Assembly: GCF_001641285.1 (NCBI RefSeq) | Contig: NZ_CP014841.1 | Coordinates: 2,914,001 to 2,978,000, forward strand | Length of the DNA: 64,000 nucleotides | Direction: 5' to 3' | Source of the DNA: Dyella thiooxydans | GTDB lineage: Bacteria > Pseudomonadota > Gammaproteobacteria > Xanthomonadales > Rhodanobacteraceae | Part shown: one piece after another, positions 1 through 8,369 of the stretch | How positions within the stretch are numbered: the stretch's first letter is position 1 | How the letters are laid out: each line of letters opens with the position of its first letter | Program-made: the position numbers and the translations under genes | Notes under the pieces: generated by a model | What the model was told of the DNA's origin: nothing | Seen by the model: only the letters and a program-made list of their open reading frames with translations | Databases searched by the model: none

Positions 1-76
1 GGGCATGGACCTTGAACGCGTTGTCGGAGAACTGCTTGGCGTAGCTGAACGCCTGGCTGGTGAACTGCTGATTCAT
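1..76 (-). CDS. Phasin family protein (5' end only)
   Basis: Only the first 25 codons lie in the window; the gene runs off the left edge. The visible N-terminus (MNQQFTSQAFSYAKQFSDNA and on) resembles phasin_2 proteins, which coat polyhydroxyalkanoate granules and begin with a short Gln/Phe-rich segment followed by an amphipathic helix. The ATG is preceded by a purine-rich GAGGGGAGAT ribosome-binding site at about 81-90. The assignment rests on a short stretch, so it is moderately sure. Confidence 0.6.
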   Translation of the reverse strand, partial: MNQQFTSQAFSYAKQFSDNAFKVHA

Positions 77-114
77 GGCAATCTCCCCTCGGTGGGGTGG
101 CTGGTAGTGGGGCT

Positions 115-143
115 ACCTTAGCAAGCCTTTTGTTGCAGTGCAA
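115..143 (-). promoter_or_regulatory. Candidate sigma-70 promoter of the phasin gene
   Basis: Read on the minus strand, TTGCAC (143-138) and TAAGGT (120-115) are separated by exactly 17 bp and lie about 40 bp upstream of the phasin start codon. The -35 box is close to consensus and the -10 box is weaker. This is prediction by eye. Confidence 0.4.
133..143. promoter_or_regulatory. PhaR-like operator candidate over the phasin -35 box
   Basis: TTGCAGTGCAA is a perfect odd palindrome overlapping the proposed -35 box of the phasin gene. Its core fits the TGC-(3)-GCA pattern reported for PhaR, the repressor that senses PHA granules and controls phasin genes in several proteobacteria. The match is seen; regulation by PhaR is inferred. 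Confidence 0.35.
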
Positions 144-169
144 TATATTTTTTGCTTCAGCCCGATACG

Positions 170-188
170 TTCATGAAAATTTCATGAA
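170..188. repeat. 19-bp perfect odd palindrome upstream of the phasin gene
   Basis: TTCATGAAA, a central A, then TTTCATGAA form a perfect inverted repeat of two 9-bp arms. It lies about 27 bp upstream of the phasin -35 box and 40 bp past the queD stop codon. It has no T-tract and is AT-rich, so it looks more like a regulator site than a terminator. Confidence 0.6.
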
Positions 189-229
189 AAACGGGATCTT
201 GTTGCAATTCCGCGACCTGCCGCGACGCA

Positions 230-592
230 TCAAAAACTGCTCGACGAGCAGCTCGCGCCGGACGTACACGTCTCATGCACCACCACCCGGTCGAGCCCGG
301 GCAGCCGAGGGCCGAGCCGTTGCCAGATCCAGCGCGCCAGCATCTCGCTGGTCGGATTCTCCAGACCCTCGATGTCGTTGAGGTAGTGGTGGTCGAGCTG
401 GTCGTAGAGCGGGGCGAACGCCGCCTTGATGTCGGCGAAGTCCATGACCCAGCCGAGCTGAGGATCGGGCTCGCCCTCGACATGGATTTCGATGCGGAAC
501 GAATGCCCATGCAGCCTCGAGCACTTGTGGCCGGGCGGCACGTTGGGCAGGCGATGCGCCGCCTCGAGCTGGAAAACCTTGAAGATATGCAT
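230..592 (-). CDS. queD: 6-carboxy-5,6,7,8-tetrahydropterin synthase (QueD)
   Basis: QueD converts 7,8-dihydroneopterin triphosphate to 6-carboxy-tetrahydropterin, the second step towards queuosine and 7-deazaguanine modification of tRNA. The 120-residue protein has the family length. Zinc ligands H13, H28 and H30 are visible (AAHRL and LHGHS), as are the catalytic C24, the DHHYLND segment and the ETCTSG motif near residue 107. After ETCTSG the usual C-x-Y-R tail is replaced by a serine-rich ASCSSSSF ending. It is a single gene, convergent with nothing and followed on its 3' side by the phasin promoter. Confidence 0.93.
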   Translation of the reverse strand: MHIFKVFQLEAAHRLPNVPPGHKCSRLHGHSFRIEIHVEGEPDPQLGWVMDFADIKAAFAPLYDQLDHHYLNDIEGLENPTSEMLARWIWQRLGPRLPGLDRVVVHETCTSGASCSSSSF

Positions 593-649
593 GATGCGTC
601 GCCGGGTGGGAGTCGTTGCCGAAGGCCGGCAAGATCGGCGCGGTAGAAG

Positions 650-726
650 TGGTGGCTATGGGTGGACTCGAACCACCGACCCCAGCATTATGAGTGCTGT
701 GCTCTAACCGGCTGAGCTACATAGCC
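650..726 (-). tRNA. tRNA-Met (CAT), elongator type
   Basis: A 77-nt cloverleaf with encoded CCA folds on the minus strand: acceptor GGCTATG/CATAGCC, anticodon loop CTCATAA and T-loop TTCGAGT. The body closely resembles E. coli metT-type elongator tRNA-Met (GCACNNCACTCATAATG and GGGTC variable loop) rather than initiator or Ile2 tRNA. Confidence 0.95.
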
Positions 727-905
727 ACGGGTGACGCCTCCGCCGAGCCGGTTCGCTTCAGCGGGGCGCGGCAGTTTAAAGGCCAGACGACCACCATTCA
801 AGTCTCGGCTTGCTGCCTGTTTCTGCGCTGTGGTTGAATCAATCCCGGAAACGCCACCCCCTGCAGCCATTGCGCAGTGGCTCATGGCCGTTTTCAGGAG
901 ACGAC

Positions 906-1451
906 ATGATCGATGTGGATGGCTATCGTCCGAACGTGGGCATCGTGCTGTTGAACGGCGATGGCCGGCTGTTCTGGGCGCGCCGCGTCAACCGCGACGG
1001 CTGGCAGTTTCCACAGGGCGGCATGCGCAGCGACGAAACCCCGCTCGAGGCGATGTACCGCGAGTTGCAGGAGGAGACCGGCCTGGCGCCCGAGCACGTC
1101 GAAGTGGTGGGCTCCACCCGCGGCTGGCTGCGCTACCGCCTCCCCCATCGTTACGTGAGGCATCACCAGCGACCGACCTGTATCGGCCAGAAGCAGGTCT
1201 GGTTCCTGCTGCGACTGGTCGGCGGCGAAGATGCGCTCAAGCTCGATGCCTGCGACAAACCCGAGTTCGACCTCTGGCGCTGGGTCGATTTCTGGTACCC
1301 CGCCGCCCACGTGGTCAACTTCAAGCGGGGCGTATACGAGCGCGCTCTGCGCCAGTTCGCGCCGCTGGTCGAGAGCCTGCTCAGCATGCAGATCGGTGCA
1401 CCGCCGGTTCGCGACTCGCACGGCCCGGGCAAAGGGTGCGCCGCCGCCTGA
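906..1451 (+). CDS. rppH: RNA pyrophosphohydrolase (RppH)
   Basis: This Nudix hydrolase removes pyrophosphate from the 5' triphosphate end of mRNAs and so starts RNA decay. The 181-residue protein begins [14 protein letters not shown], typical of RppH/NudH. The Nudix box [20 protein letters not shown] starts at residue 38. The [10 protein letters not shown] and [12 protein letters not shown] segments also belong to the family. The ATG at 906 was chosen over an in-frame upstream start because AGGAGA lies just before it. The C-terminal tail of about 20 residues is low-complexity. Confidence 0.95.
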   Translation: MIDVDGYRPNVGIVLLNGDGRLFWARRVNRDGWQFPQGGMRSDETPLEAMYRELQEETGLAPEHVEVVGSTRGWLRYRLPHRYVRHHQRPTCIGQKQVWFLLRLVGGEDALKLDACDKPEFDLWRWVDFWYPAAHVVNFKRGVYERALRQFAPLVESLLSMQIGAPPVRDSHGPGKGCAAA

Positions 1452-1566
1452 AGCATCCACCTCGGCGCGCCCTGCAGATGCGGCGGCGCAAGCAGCTTCG
1501 ACGCGGCTTCCTTGACGCTTCGAGCGCCTGACGGCTATACCCTCCCCTTTGCCTGGGAGGGACTGC

Positions 1567-2328
1567 ATGCCGCCTCGACCCCCACCGCGACTGGTCGTGC
1601 AGACGCACGACGCCGCCCGGCAGCGGGCGCGCCGGCGCTGGCTGCTCGTGGCCTGGCCGGTCAGCCTCGTGCTCGCGGGCGCTCTCGCATTCTGGCTTGG
1701 ACAGTCGCCCGTGCAGCTTCCGCTGCCGCACGGCAACCGCGCAGTGGTCAAGCAACTGCAGGCGGAGAACGAGAAGCTCAAGCAGCAGGTGGCCGACCTC
1801 CGGCGATCGCAGCAGGTGGCTGATGTGGCGATGCGCTCATTGCAGCGCTCGATGACCGAGCGCGAGGAGCAGATCAGCGGACTGCGCGCCGACCTCGGGT
1901 TCTACTCCCGCCTGGTCGGCGGTGACAGCCAGCGACAGGGCCTGCGCATCCAGGAAGTGCGGGTGCAGCCGGTGGCGCAGTCGAACGCGTGGAACGTCAC
2001 GCTGAGCCTGACCCAGAACGTGCGCCGCGGCGACGAGATCGGCGGCAAGGTCACCATCACCGTGGAAGGGTTGAGCGACAACCAGGTCCAGCAGTTGAGC
2101 TGGGATGCACTTGGCGATAACGCGCAGAAGGACGGGTTACCCTTCAAGTTCCGGTACTTCCAGCAACTGCACGCCACGTTCGTACTTCCGGCAGGCTTCC
2201 GGCCGACTCGCCTGCGTATCCATGCCGCTCCCGATCAGGGCGCGACCGCTGACCGGGCCGTGGCATGGGGCGACGCACTGAACGGCACCATTACCAGCAC
2301 CCGAGGGGACAGCGATGCTCAACCGTAA
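1567..2328 (+). CDS. Membrane-anchored coiled-coil protein (DUF6776-like)
   Basis: A 253-residue protein of unknown function. A basic N-terminus is followed by one membrane segment at about 25-44, then a coiled coil at about 57-105 (KQLQAENEKLKQQVADLRRS). A C-terminal beta-rich domain should lie in the periplasm. Such proteins are common in Xanthomonadales next to bactofilins. The ATG at 1567 has a GGGAGGGA ribosome-binding site; a TTG at 1549 is in frame but overlaps that site. Its 3' end overlaps the bactofilin gene by 14 bp, so the two are probably co-translated and may act together in envelope organisation. Confidence 0.8.
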   Translation: MPPRPPPRLVVQTHDAARQRARRRWLLVAWPVSLVLAGALAFWLGQSPVQLPLPHGNRAVVKQLQAENEKLKQQVADLRRSQQVADVAMRSLQRSMTEREEQISGLRADLGFYSRLVGGDSQRQGLRIQEVRVQPVAQSNAWNVTLSLTQNVRRGDEIGGKVTITVEGLSDNQVQQLSWDALGDNAQKDGLPFKFRYFQQLHATFVLPAGFRPTRLRIHAAPDQGATADRAVAWGDALNGTITSTRGDSDAQP

Positions 2329-2758
2329 ACGCGCCGGGCGCGAATCGCCCAGCCATGAGACCAGCCTGGTCGCGCGAGGAACCACTATTCGTGGTGATCT
2401 GTACTTTACCGGCGCCCTGCATCTGGACGGCTGCATCGAAGGAGCGATCGTCGCCGAAACCGACGACGCGGTGCTGACGGTGAGCGAGCACGGCCAGGTG
2501 ATCGGCGAGGTTCGCGTGCCGCACGCCGTGATCAACGGCCGTATCGACGGCAATGTGCTCAGCGACGCGCGCCTCGAGCTGGCCGCGCAGACCTGCATCA
2601 CAGGCGACGTGCACTATCGGCTGCTGGAAATGGCGGCGGGTGCGCAGGTCAATGGGCGCATGGTCCATGTCGGCGCCGACGTGCCGCGGGTGCTGGCGGC
2701 GCCACGCGATGCCCCGGCCACCGATGAACCTGCCGACGCGGAATCCGCGCAGGCCTGA
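2315..2758 (+). CDS. Bactofilin (polymer-forming cytoskeletal protein)
   Basis: Bactofilins polymerise into nucleotide-independent filaments that localise cell-wall or envelope proteins. The 147-residue protein shows the short-period beta-helix pattern from about residue 18 to 115 (GTTIRGDLYFTGALHLDG, then GQVIGEVRVPHAVINGRIDG), flanked by disordered ends rich in Ala, Asp and Pro. It overlaps the upstream membrane coiled-coil gene, a likely partner. Confidence 0.9.
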   Translation: MLNRKRAGRESPSHETSLVARGTTIRGDLYFTGALHLDGCIEGAIVAETDDAVLTVSEHGQVIGEVRVPHAVINGRIDGNVLSDARLELAAQTCITGDVHYRLLEMAAGAQVNGRMVHVGADVPRVLAAPRDAPATDEPADAESAQA

Positions 2759-2806
2759 ACGCGGTATGCTTGAGGTCTGGCTCCGGCCGCCTCATATGCA
2801 GCTGTC

Positions 2807-3175
2807 ATGGAAACCATCGCCGCCTTCCCCGACTATCGCAGCGCCCAGGCGCCGCTCGTTTTCACCGAAGCAGCCGCGCACAAGGTGCAGGAGCTGATCC
2901 GGGAAGAGGGCAATCCCGACCTGAAACTGCGTGTCTACATCAGCGGCGGCGGCTGCTCGGGCTTCCAGTACGGCTTCACCTTCGACGAAGCGCAGGCCGA
3001 AGACGATCTCGCACTGGAACGCGAGGGCGTCATACTGCTGGTCGATCCGCTGTCGCTGCAGTACCTCACCGGCGCCGAGATCGACTACTCCGAGAGTTTC
3101 TCCGGCTCGCAGTTCGTGATCCGCAACCCCAATGCCAAGACCACCTGCGGATGCGGATCGTCGTTCTCGGTCTGA
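2807..3175 (+). CDS. erpA: Iron-sulfur cluster insertion protein ErpA
   Basis: An A-type carrier that delivers Fe-S clusters to apoproteins, including those of isoprenoid synthesis and respiration. The 122-residue protein has the HesB/IscA fold signature with the three cluster ligands visible: C50 in SGGGCSGF and C114/C116 in TTCGCGSSF. The short extra N-terminus (about 15 residues) is normal for ErpA of this group. It stands 48 bp after the bactofilin gene on the same strand. Confidence 0.93.
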   Translation: METIAAFPDYRSAQAPLVFTEAAAHKVQELIREEGNPDLKLRVYISGGGCSGFQYGFTFDEAQAEDDLALEREGVILLVDPLSLQYLTGAEIDYSESFSGSQFVIRNPNAKTTCGCGSSFSV

Positions 3176-3203
3176 GGCCGGGCATCTTCACGTCCTGGCA
3201 AGC

Positions 3204-4136
3204 ATGAACACCTTCAGCGGACTCAGCCTGGTGCTTGACCGCGCGGCGGAGCGCCGCGACGAAGTCGAATGGGTGACCGCGCGGGCGAACAGCGAGCAGG
3301 CCCGGTTCCTGGTGCTGGACGCCGAGCAACAAGCCCTCGCGATCCCCGATGGAGACGCCTTGCGCTGGCTGGATGCCGCCGAGCGCGAGTCGCTGCTGCC
3401 GGAGCTCCCGGTAACCCTGTTGGGTGTCACCGAACAGAACGCCTTCTTCCTGCTCAACGCGGGTGACCAAGGCGACGCGGTTGCCGGCGCACTCGGCGCA
3501 CGTAGGCTGCCGCTGCGCGAAGCGGGGCTGCGGCTTCCGGCCCACGAGGCCGGCCTGTTCGCGTACGCCAAGGGCCTGGCCCACTGGCAGCGGGAAATGC
3601 GTCATTGCCACGCCTGCGGCGGCGCGCTGCAGCTGGTGGCCTCCGGTCACCGCGCGCAGTGCATGGGCTGCGGCAAGCTGCATTTCCCGCGCACCGATGC
3701 CGCGGTCATCGTGATCGTCGAACACGACGGGGCCTGTCTGCTGGGCCGCCAGGCGAACTGGCCACCAGGACGCTACTCGACGCTGGCCGGCTTCGTGGAG
3801 CCCGGCGAATCGCTGGAAGACGCGGTGCGGCGCGAAGTCGCCGAGGAAGCCGGCGTGCGCGTCGACCAGGTCCAGTACCACTCTTCGCAGCCGTGGCCAC
3901 TGCCGGCGTCGCTGATGGTCGGCTTCACCGCTACCGCGCAAGGCCGCGCGATCCAGCTGCGTGACGGGGAGCTGGAGGAGGCCCGCTGGTTCACCCCCGC
4001 CCAGATCACGGCGGGACTGGCCGACGGCAGCTTCGCCACGCCGCCGAAGCTCTCGGTGTCCTACCGCCTGCTCGCGCACTGGCTGAGCGAACGGGGCGGT
4101 CTCGACCTGGACGCGCTGATCGCCCGCCGGCGCTGA
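3204..4136 (+). CDS. nudC: NAD(+)/NADH diphosphatase (NudC), RNA deNADding enzyme
   Basis: NudC hydrolyses NAD(H) and removes NAD caps from RNA. The 310-residue protein has an N-terminal NUDIX-like domain and a zinc ribbon with C135, C138, C153 and C156. The catalytic Nudix box follows at 196-218 (GFVEPGESLEDAVRREVAEE), and then the SQPWPLPASLM motif at about 228 that sets NudC apart from other Nudix enzymes. The ATG at 3204 lies 28 bp after erpA. It is the second Nudix RNA-end enzyme in the window, after rppH. Confidence 0.94.
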   Translation: MNTFSGLSLVLDRAAERRDEVEWVTARANSEQARFLVLDAEQQALAIPDGDALRWLDAAERESLLPELPVTLLGVTEQNAFFLLNAGDQGDAVAGALGARRLPLREAGLRLPAHEAGLFAYAKGLAHWQREMRHCHACGGALQLVASGHRAQCMGCGKLHFPRTDAAVIVIVEHDGACLLGRQANWPPGRYSTLAGFVEPGESLEDAVRREVAEEAGVRVDQVQYHSSQPWPLPASLMVGFTATAQGRAIQLRDGELEEARWFTPAQITAGLADGSFATPPKLSVSYRLLAHWLSERGGLDLDALIARRR

Positions 4137-4181
4137 TCGGCTCGCTTACAATGCGGCTCCTGCGCTTGTTGGAGTTATCGC

Positions 4182-5051
4182 ATGGCCATCCGCCTGCTCG
4201 CCGCCCTGCTTGCCCTCGGCCTTCTGCATCTGCTGCCGAGCCTTGCGCGCTGGCATACCGACGGAGTGCTGCGCCGCTGGAGCCTCGCGCTGCGCGATCT
4301 GACCGGCCCCGGCCGGGTCGCCGTACTGGTCGGCGTCCCGGTGGTCGTCGTGCTGGCCGTGACGGTGGCGCTGCGGCATGCCTGGCTCGGCGACCTGGCG
4401 CGGTTGGCGTTCGAGGTGGCGGTACTGCTGTTGTGTTTCGGGCCGCGCGCATTCGAGAGTGACCTGGAAGCGATCCTCGGAGCGCCGGACCGGCCGGGCC
4501 GGGAGATCGCCGCCCAGGCGCTGTCGGAAGACGGAGAACACGTTGCCTGGACCGCACACGCCCTGGGCGAGGCCATCGCCTTCGCAGCACTCCGGCGCCG
4601 CTTCGGCGTGCTGCTGTGGTTCTTCCTGCTCGGTCCGGCCGGCGCGCTGCTGTACTACCTCGCCCGCCGCCTGGGCCGCGACGAGTCCATGCCGCTGGAC
4701 GAGACCAGCCGTGAGTCCGCTCGTCGCCTGGGCAACGCGCTGGACTGGATCCCGGCGCAGCTGCTGGTGTTCACCCTGGCGGTGGTCGGTCACTGGGACG
4801 CCGTGATGGCCGCCTGGCAGCGCTGGCGGACCCAGGCCGGAGCCGGCCACTGGTATCGCGAGGAGCCGCGCTTCCTGGCCGACGCGGCCTGCGCCGACAT
4901 CGCCGTGGAGATCGAGGCGGGCGACGGTTACGCCGAAGAGCGCAGCGATCCGCTGCTCGAGCTGGTGCGCATGCGCAGCGCGTTCCTGCGGGCGCTGGTC
5001 GCCTGGATGAGTGTGGTTGCGCTGGTGGTGATGGGCGGCTGGCTCACCTGA
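4182..5051 (+). CDS. ampE: AmpE-like inner-membrane protein
   Basis: A 289-residue integral membrane protein of the AmpE/CobD superfamily. Hydrophobic segments lie at the N-terminus (MAIRLLAALLALGLLHLLPS), near 45-65, near 145-165 (FGVLLWFFLLGPAGALLYYL), near 190-205 and at the C-terminus. The GPAGALLYxL motif is shared by AmpE proteins, which are linked to AmpD in beta-lactamase regulation, although the biochemical role remains unclear. No ampD is next to it. It ends 13 bp from the convergent MFS-acyltransferase gene. Confidence 0.8.
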   Translation: MAIRLLAALLALGLLHLLPSLARWHTDGVLRRWSLALRDLTGPGRVAVLVGVPVVVVLAVTVALRHAWLGDLARLAFEVAVLLLCFGPRAFESDLEAILGAPDRPGREIAAQALSEDGEHVAWTAHALGEAIAFAALRRRFGVLLWFFLLGPAGALLYYLARRLGRDESMPLDETSRESARRLGNALDWIPAQLLVFTLAVVGHWDAVMAAWQRWRTQAGAGHWYREEPRFLADAACADIAVEIEAGDGYAEERSDPLLELVRMRSAFLRALVAWMSVVALVVMGGWLT

Positions 5052-5064
5052 GCGGACGTCGCGC

Positions 5065-6939
5065 TCAGGCCATCTCCCCGCGCAGCTCCCGCACACGCTC
5101 CTCCAGCACCGCGGCATCGACATGCTCCGGGGCCCGGGACACATCGACCACCAGCTCGACCCGCGCCCGGAACCGGCGTGGCAGGCGGGAACGCCCCATC
5201 ATCGAATCGCGCCGGCTCCAGACACTGCCCCACAGGCCGCGCAGCGCCATCGGCACCACCGGCACCGGGCGACGCGCCAGGATCTTCTCCACTCCGGGAC
5301 GGAACGGTGCGATCGCACCGTCGCGGGTCAATCCGCCCTCGGGGAAGATGCATACCACTTCGCCATCCGCCAGGGCGGCATCGATCGCGTCGTAGGCCGC
5401 TTCCAGCACCGCCGGATCCTCCTTCTGGCCGGCGATCGGGATCGCCTTGGCGGTGCGGAACAGCCAGTGCAGCAGCGGCACATGGAAGATCCGGTAGTAC
5501 ATGACGAAACGCACCGGCCGGCGCACGTTCGCCATCAGCAGCAGCGGGTCCATGAAGCTGACGTGGTTGCACACCAGCAGCGCCGGCCCTTCTTCCGGCA
5601 CGTGCTGCATGCCGTCCACCCGCACCCGGTACAGCGTGTTAACCAGCACCCAGGTGACGAAGCGCATGATGAACTCGGGCACCAGGGTGAAGATGTAGGC
5701 GGCCACGGCGATGTTGAGCAGCGCGGCGGCCAGGAAGATCTGCGCCGCGTCGAGCCCCAATGCCCCGAGGCCCAGCCCGAAGCCCGCCGCCGAGACGATC
5801 AGCAGCGCGTTCATGATGTTGTTGCCGGAGATGATCCGCGACAGCTTCTCGCGCGGCGCACGCGCCTGCACGAAGGCGAACAGCGGCACCACGTAGAGGC
5901 CGGCGAACACACCGATCAGAGTCAGGTCGAGTATCAGCCGCACGCTGCCGGCACTGCGCAGGAAGGCCAGCCAGTTCTGCCCCTGCACGGTGGCGATGCC
6001 ATGCCGCGCCAGGTACAGGTCGACGCCGAACACGGTCAGTCCAAACGCGCCCAGCGGTACCAGGCCGATCTCCACCCGCTTGCCGGACATCCGCTCACAC
6101 AGCAGCGCACCGATACCGCTGCCGACCGAAAAGAGCGTGAGCACGAGGGTGTAGACCGTCTCGTCGCCACCCAGCGTCTCGCGCGTGTAGATCGGCAGCT
6201 GCGCGATCAGCACGGTGCCGAAGAACCAGAACCAGGAGATGCCGAGCACCGCGTTCCACACGGCGCGATCGGCATGGGTGATGCGCAGTACGCGCGCGGT
6301 CTCCACGTAGGGATTCCACTGGAACTTCAGGTCCGGCGCCGTGGCCGGTGCCGGCGGAATCGCGCGGCTCGCCAGGTAACCGACCAGGGCGATCGCGATC
6401 GTCGCACCGGAGGCCAGCCACGGCCCGATGCCGGCGACACGCATCAGCGTGTTGCCGGCGATCATGCCGATCAGCATCGCCAGCTGCGTACCCATCTCGA
6501 CCAGACCGTTGCCACCGACCAGTTCGGCGGGCTTGAGCGCCTGCGGCAGGATCGCGTACTTGATCGGCCCGAACACGGTCGAGTGCATGCCCATCATGAA
6601 CAGCACGACCAGCAGCAGCGCGACATGGTGGGTGACGAAGCCGATCGCCGCCACCGTCATCGCCGCCACCTCGAACAGCTTGACCCAGCGGATGATGCGG
6701 GTCTTCTCGAACTTCTCCGCCAGCTGGCCGGCCGAGGCGGAGAACAGGAAGAAAGGCAGGATGAACAGGGCCGGCGCGAAGTTGGTGTAGATCGCGGCCT
6801 TGTGCTCGTCCAGCCCCATCTGGAACGCCACCAGCATCAGCAGCGCATTGCGGAACGCGTTGTCGTTGAACGCACCCAGCGCCTGGGTCCAGAAGAACGG
6901 CGCGAAGCGCCGGCGGCCGAGCAGGGCGAATTGGCTCAT
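5065..6939 (-). CDS. MFS transporter - PlsC acyltransferase fusion (LplT/Aas-like)
   Basis: A 624-residue fusion. Residues 1 to about 405 are a 12-helix major facilitator of the lysophospholipid transporter type (FFWTQALGAFNDNAFRNALL, GPIKYAILPQAL). The C-terminal 200 residues are a 1-acylglycerol-phosphate acyltransferase domain with its NHVSFMD catalytic motif and FPEGGLTRDG substrate motif. Fusions of this kind import lysophospholipids and re-acylate them at the inner membrane. In many bacteria a third domain, an acyl-ACP synthetase, follows; here it is absent. A separate adenylate-forming ligase is encoded two genes upstream on the same strand. Confidence 0.9.
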   Translation of the reverse strand: MSQFALLGRRRFAPFFWTQALGAFNDNAFRNALLMLVAFQMGLDEHKAAIYTNFAPALFILPFFLFSASAGQLAEKFEKTRIIRWVKLFEVAAMTVAAIGFVTHHVALLLVVLFMMGMHSTVFGPIKYAILPQALKPAELVGGNGLVEMGTQLAMLIGMIAGNTLMRVAGIGPWLASGATIAIALVGYLASRAIPPAPATAPDLKFQWNPYVETARVLRITHADRAVWNAVLGISWFWFFGTVLIAQLPIYTRETLGGDETVYTLVLTLFSVGSGIGALLCERMSGKRVEIGLVPLGAFGLTVFGVDLYLARHGIATVQGQNWLAFLRSAGSVRLILDLTLIGVFAGLYVVPLFAFVQARAPREKLSRIISGNNIMNALLIVSAAGFGLGLGALGLDAAQIFLAAALLNIAVAAYIFTLVPEFIMRFVTWVLVNTLYRVRVDGMQHVPEEGPALLVCNHVSFMDPLLLMANVRRPVRFVMYYRIFHVPLLHWLFRTAKAIPIAGQKEDPAVLEAAYDAIDAALADGEVVCIFPEGGLTRDGAIAPFRPGVEKILARRPVPVVPMALRGLWGSVWSRRDSMMGRSRLPRRFRARVELVVDVSRAPEHVDAAVLEERVRELRGEMA

Positions 6940-6960
6940 GCAGGTTCCATCCGGGAAATG

Positions 6961-6991
6961 CCGGCGCCTAGCCTAGCGTGAAAGGCGCCGG
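6961..6991 (-). terminator. Stem-loop after purD, possible terminator
   Basis: CCGGCGCCT (6961-6969) and AGGCGCCGG (6983-6991) form a perfect 9-bp stem with a 13-nt loop between purD and the downstream fusion gene. No T-run follows, so it may be a processing or weak termination hairpin. Confidence 0.4.
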
Positions 6992-7007
6992 GACTCCCGG
7001 CGGCCGC

Positions 7008-8291
7008 TCAGTGCCGGTGCAGGGCGCGATGGGCGATGTCACGGCGGCAGAACGCGCCGTCCCAGCGGATGCCGGCCACGGCGGCATAGGCGCGCTCACG
7101 GGCGTCGGCGATGTCCTTGCCCAGCGCGCACACGGTCAGCACACGGCCACCGGCGGTGACCACGCGGCCGTCGGCATCGAGCCGGGTGCCGGCGTGGAAC
7201 ACCTTGGTGTCGGCCACCGGCGGTGCATCCAGCCCCTCGATGGCATCGCCGCTGCGCACCTTTCCCGGGTAGCCGCCGGCCGCCATCACCACGCCGATCG
7301 ACGGCCGCGGGTCCCACTGCGCCCGGGTGTGGTGCAGCTCGCCGTCCAGCGCGGCGTCGATCAGGTCGACCAGATCCGACTTCAGCCGCATCATGATCGG
7401 CTGGGTCTCGGGGTCGCCGAATCGCACGTTGAACTCGATCACCTTGGGGTTGCCCGCCTTGTCGATCATCAGGCCGGCGTAGAGGAAGCCGATGAACGGC
7501 GCGCCCTCGGCGGCCATGCCGCGCAGGGTCGGCTGGATCACCTGCTCGAGGATGCGCTTCTCCACTTCGGGGGTGACCACCGGTGCCGGCGAGTAGGCGC
7601 CCATGCCGCCGGTGTTGGGGCCGAGGTCGTTGTCGTCGCGGCGCTTGTGGTCCTGGCTGGAGGCCATCGGCAGCGCGTGGCTGCCATCGCTCATCACGAT
7701 GTAGCTGGCTTCCTCGCCATCCAGGAATTCCTCGATCACCACCCGCGCCGAGGCATCGCCGAAGGCGTGCGCGCCGAGCATGTCGTGCAGCGCCAGTTCG
7801 GCGTCGGCTAGGGTCAGCGCGACCACCACGCCCTTGCCGGCGGCCAGGCCATCGGCCTTGATCACGATCGGCGCGCCGTGCTCGCGCACGTAGGCCAGGG
7901 CGCGGTTGAGCTCGGTGAACACTGCGTAGCGCGCGGTCGGGATGTTGTGGCGGAGCAGGAAGTCCTTGGCGAAGGCCTTGGAACCCTCCAGCTGCGCGGC
8001 GATCGCACGCGGCCCGAAGATGCGCAGGCCGGCGGCGCGGAACTTGTCGACCACGCCGGCGACCAGCGGCACCTCGGGACCGACCACGGTCAACCCGACC
8101 TTCTCCGCCTTGGCCAGCGCCAGCAGGCCGGCGATGTCGGTCACCGCCACATCGGCATTGCGCACGCCGCGCTCGCGGGCGGTACCGGCGTTGCCCGGCG
8201 CCACGATCACCTCGTCGACGCGCGGCGACTGCTTGAGCTTCCACGCCAGCGCGTGCTCGCGACCGCCGTTGCCGATGACCAGGACCTTCAT
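7008..8291 (-). CDS. purD: Phosphoribosylamine-glycine ligase (PurD)
   Basis: GAR synthetase, step two of de novo purine synthesis: it joins glycine to 5-phosphoribosylamine using ATP. The 427-residue protein starts with the typical MKVLVIGNGGREHALAW. It contains the ATP-grasp segment IVIKADGLAAGKGVVVA and the SQDHKRRDDNDLGPNTGGMG signature, and is of normal length. Here it is not next to purH, its frequent partner. The final residues (DIAHRALHRH) are a normal ending. No unusual sites were seen upstream in the 78-bp gap. Confidence 0.97.
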   Translation of the reverse strand: MKVLVIGNGGREHALAWKLKQSPRVDEVIVAPGNAGTARERGVRNADVAVTDIAGLLALAKAEKVGLTVVGPEVPLVAGVVDKFRAAGLRIFGPRAIAAQLEGSKAFAKDFLLRHNIPTARYAVFTELNRALAYVREHGAPIVIKADGLAAGKGVVVALTLADAELALHDMLGAHAFGDASARVVIEEFLDGEEASYIVMSDGSHALPMASSQDHKRRDDNDLGPNTGGMGAYSPAPVVTPEVEKRILEQVIQPTLRGMAAEGAPFIGFLYAGLMIDKAGNPKVIEFNVRFGDPETQPIMMRLKSDLVDLIDAALDGELHHTRAQWDPRPSIGVVMAAGGYPGKVRSGDAIEGLDAPPVADTKVFHAGTRLDADGRVVTAGGRVLTVCALGKDIADARERAYAAVAGIRWDGAFCRRDIAHRALHRH

Positions 8292-8369
8292 GCCGAACTC
8301 CGAGATGCTTGGGGGCGCCGCCAGCGCGAACGCACATTGTAGCGTCTGGCTGCCGCCCGATCGGCGGGG

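Noticed and set aside
170-188. A terminator for queD
   Set aside because: The palindrome is AT-rich with a one-base centre and no stable GC stem or T-run, so it is unlikely to terminate transcription.
5122-6981. A 619-codon open frame antisense to the MFS-acyltransferase gene
   Set aside because: It is rich in His, Gln and Arg with no family resemblance; the opposite strand encodes a clear fusion protein. It is a by-product of high GC.
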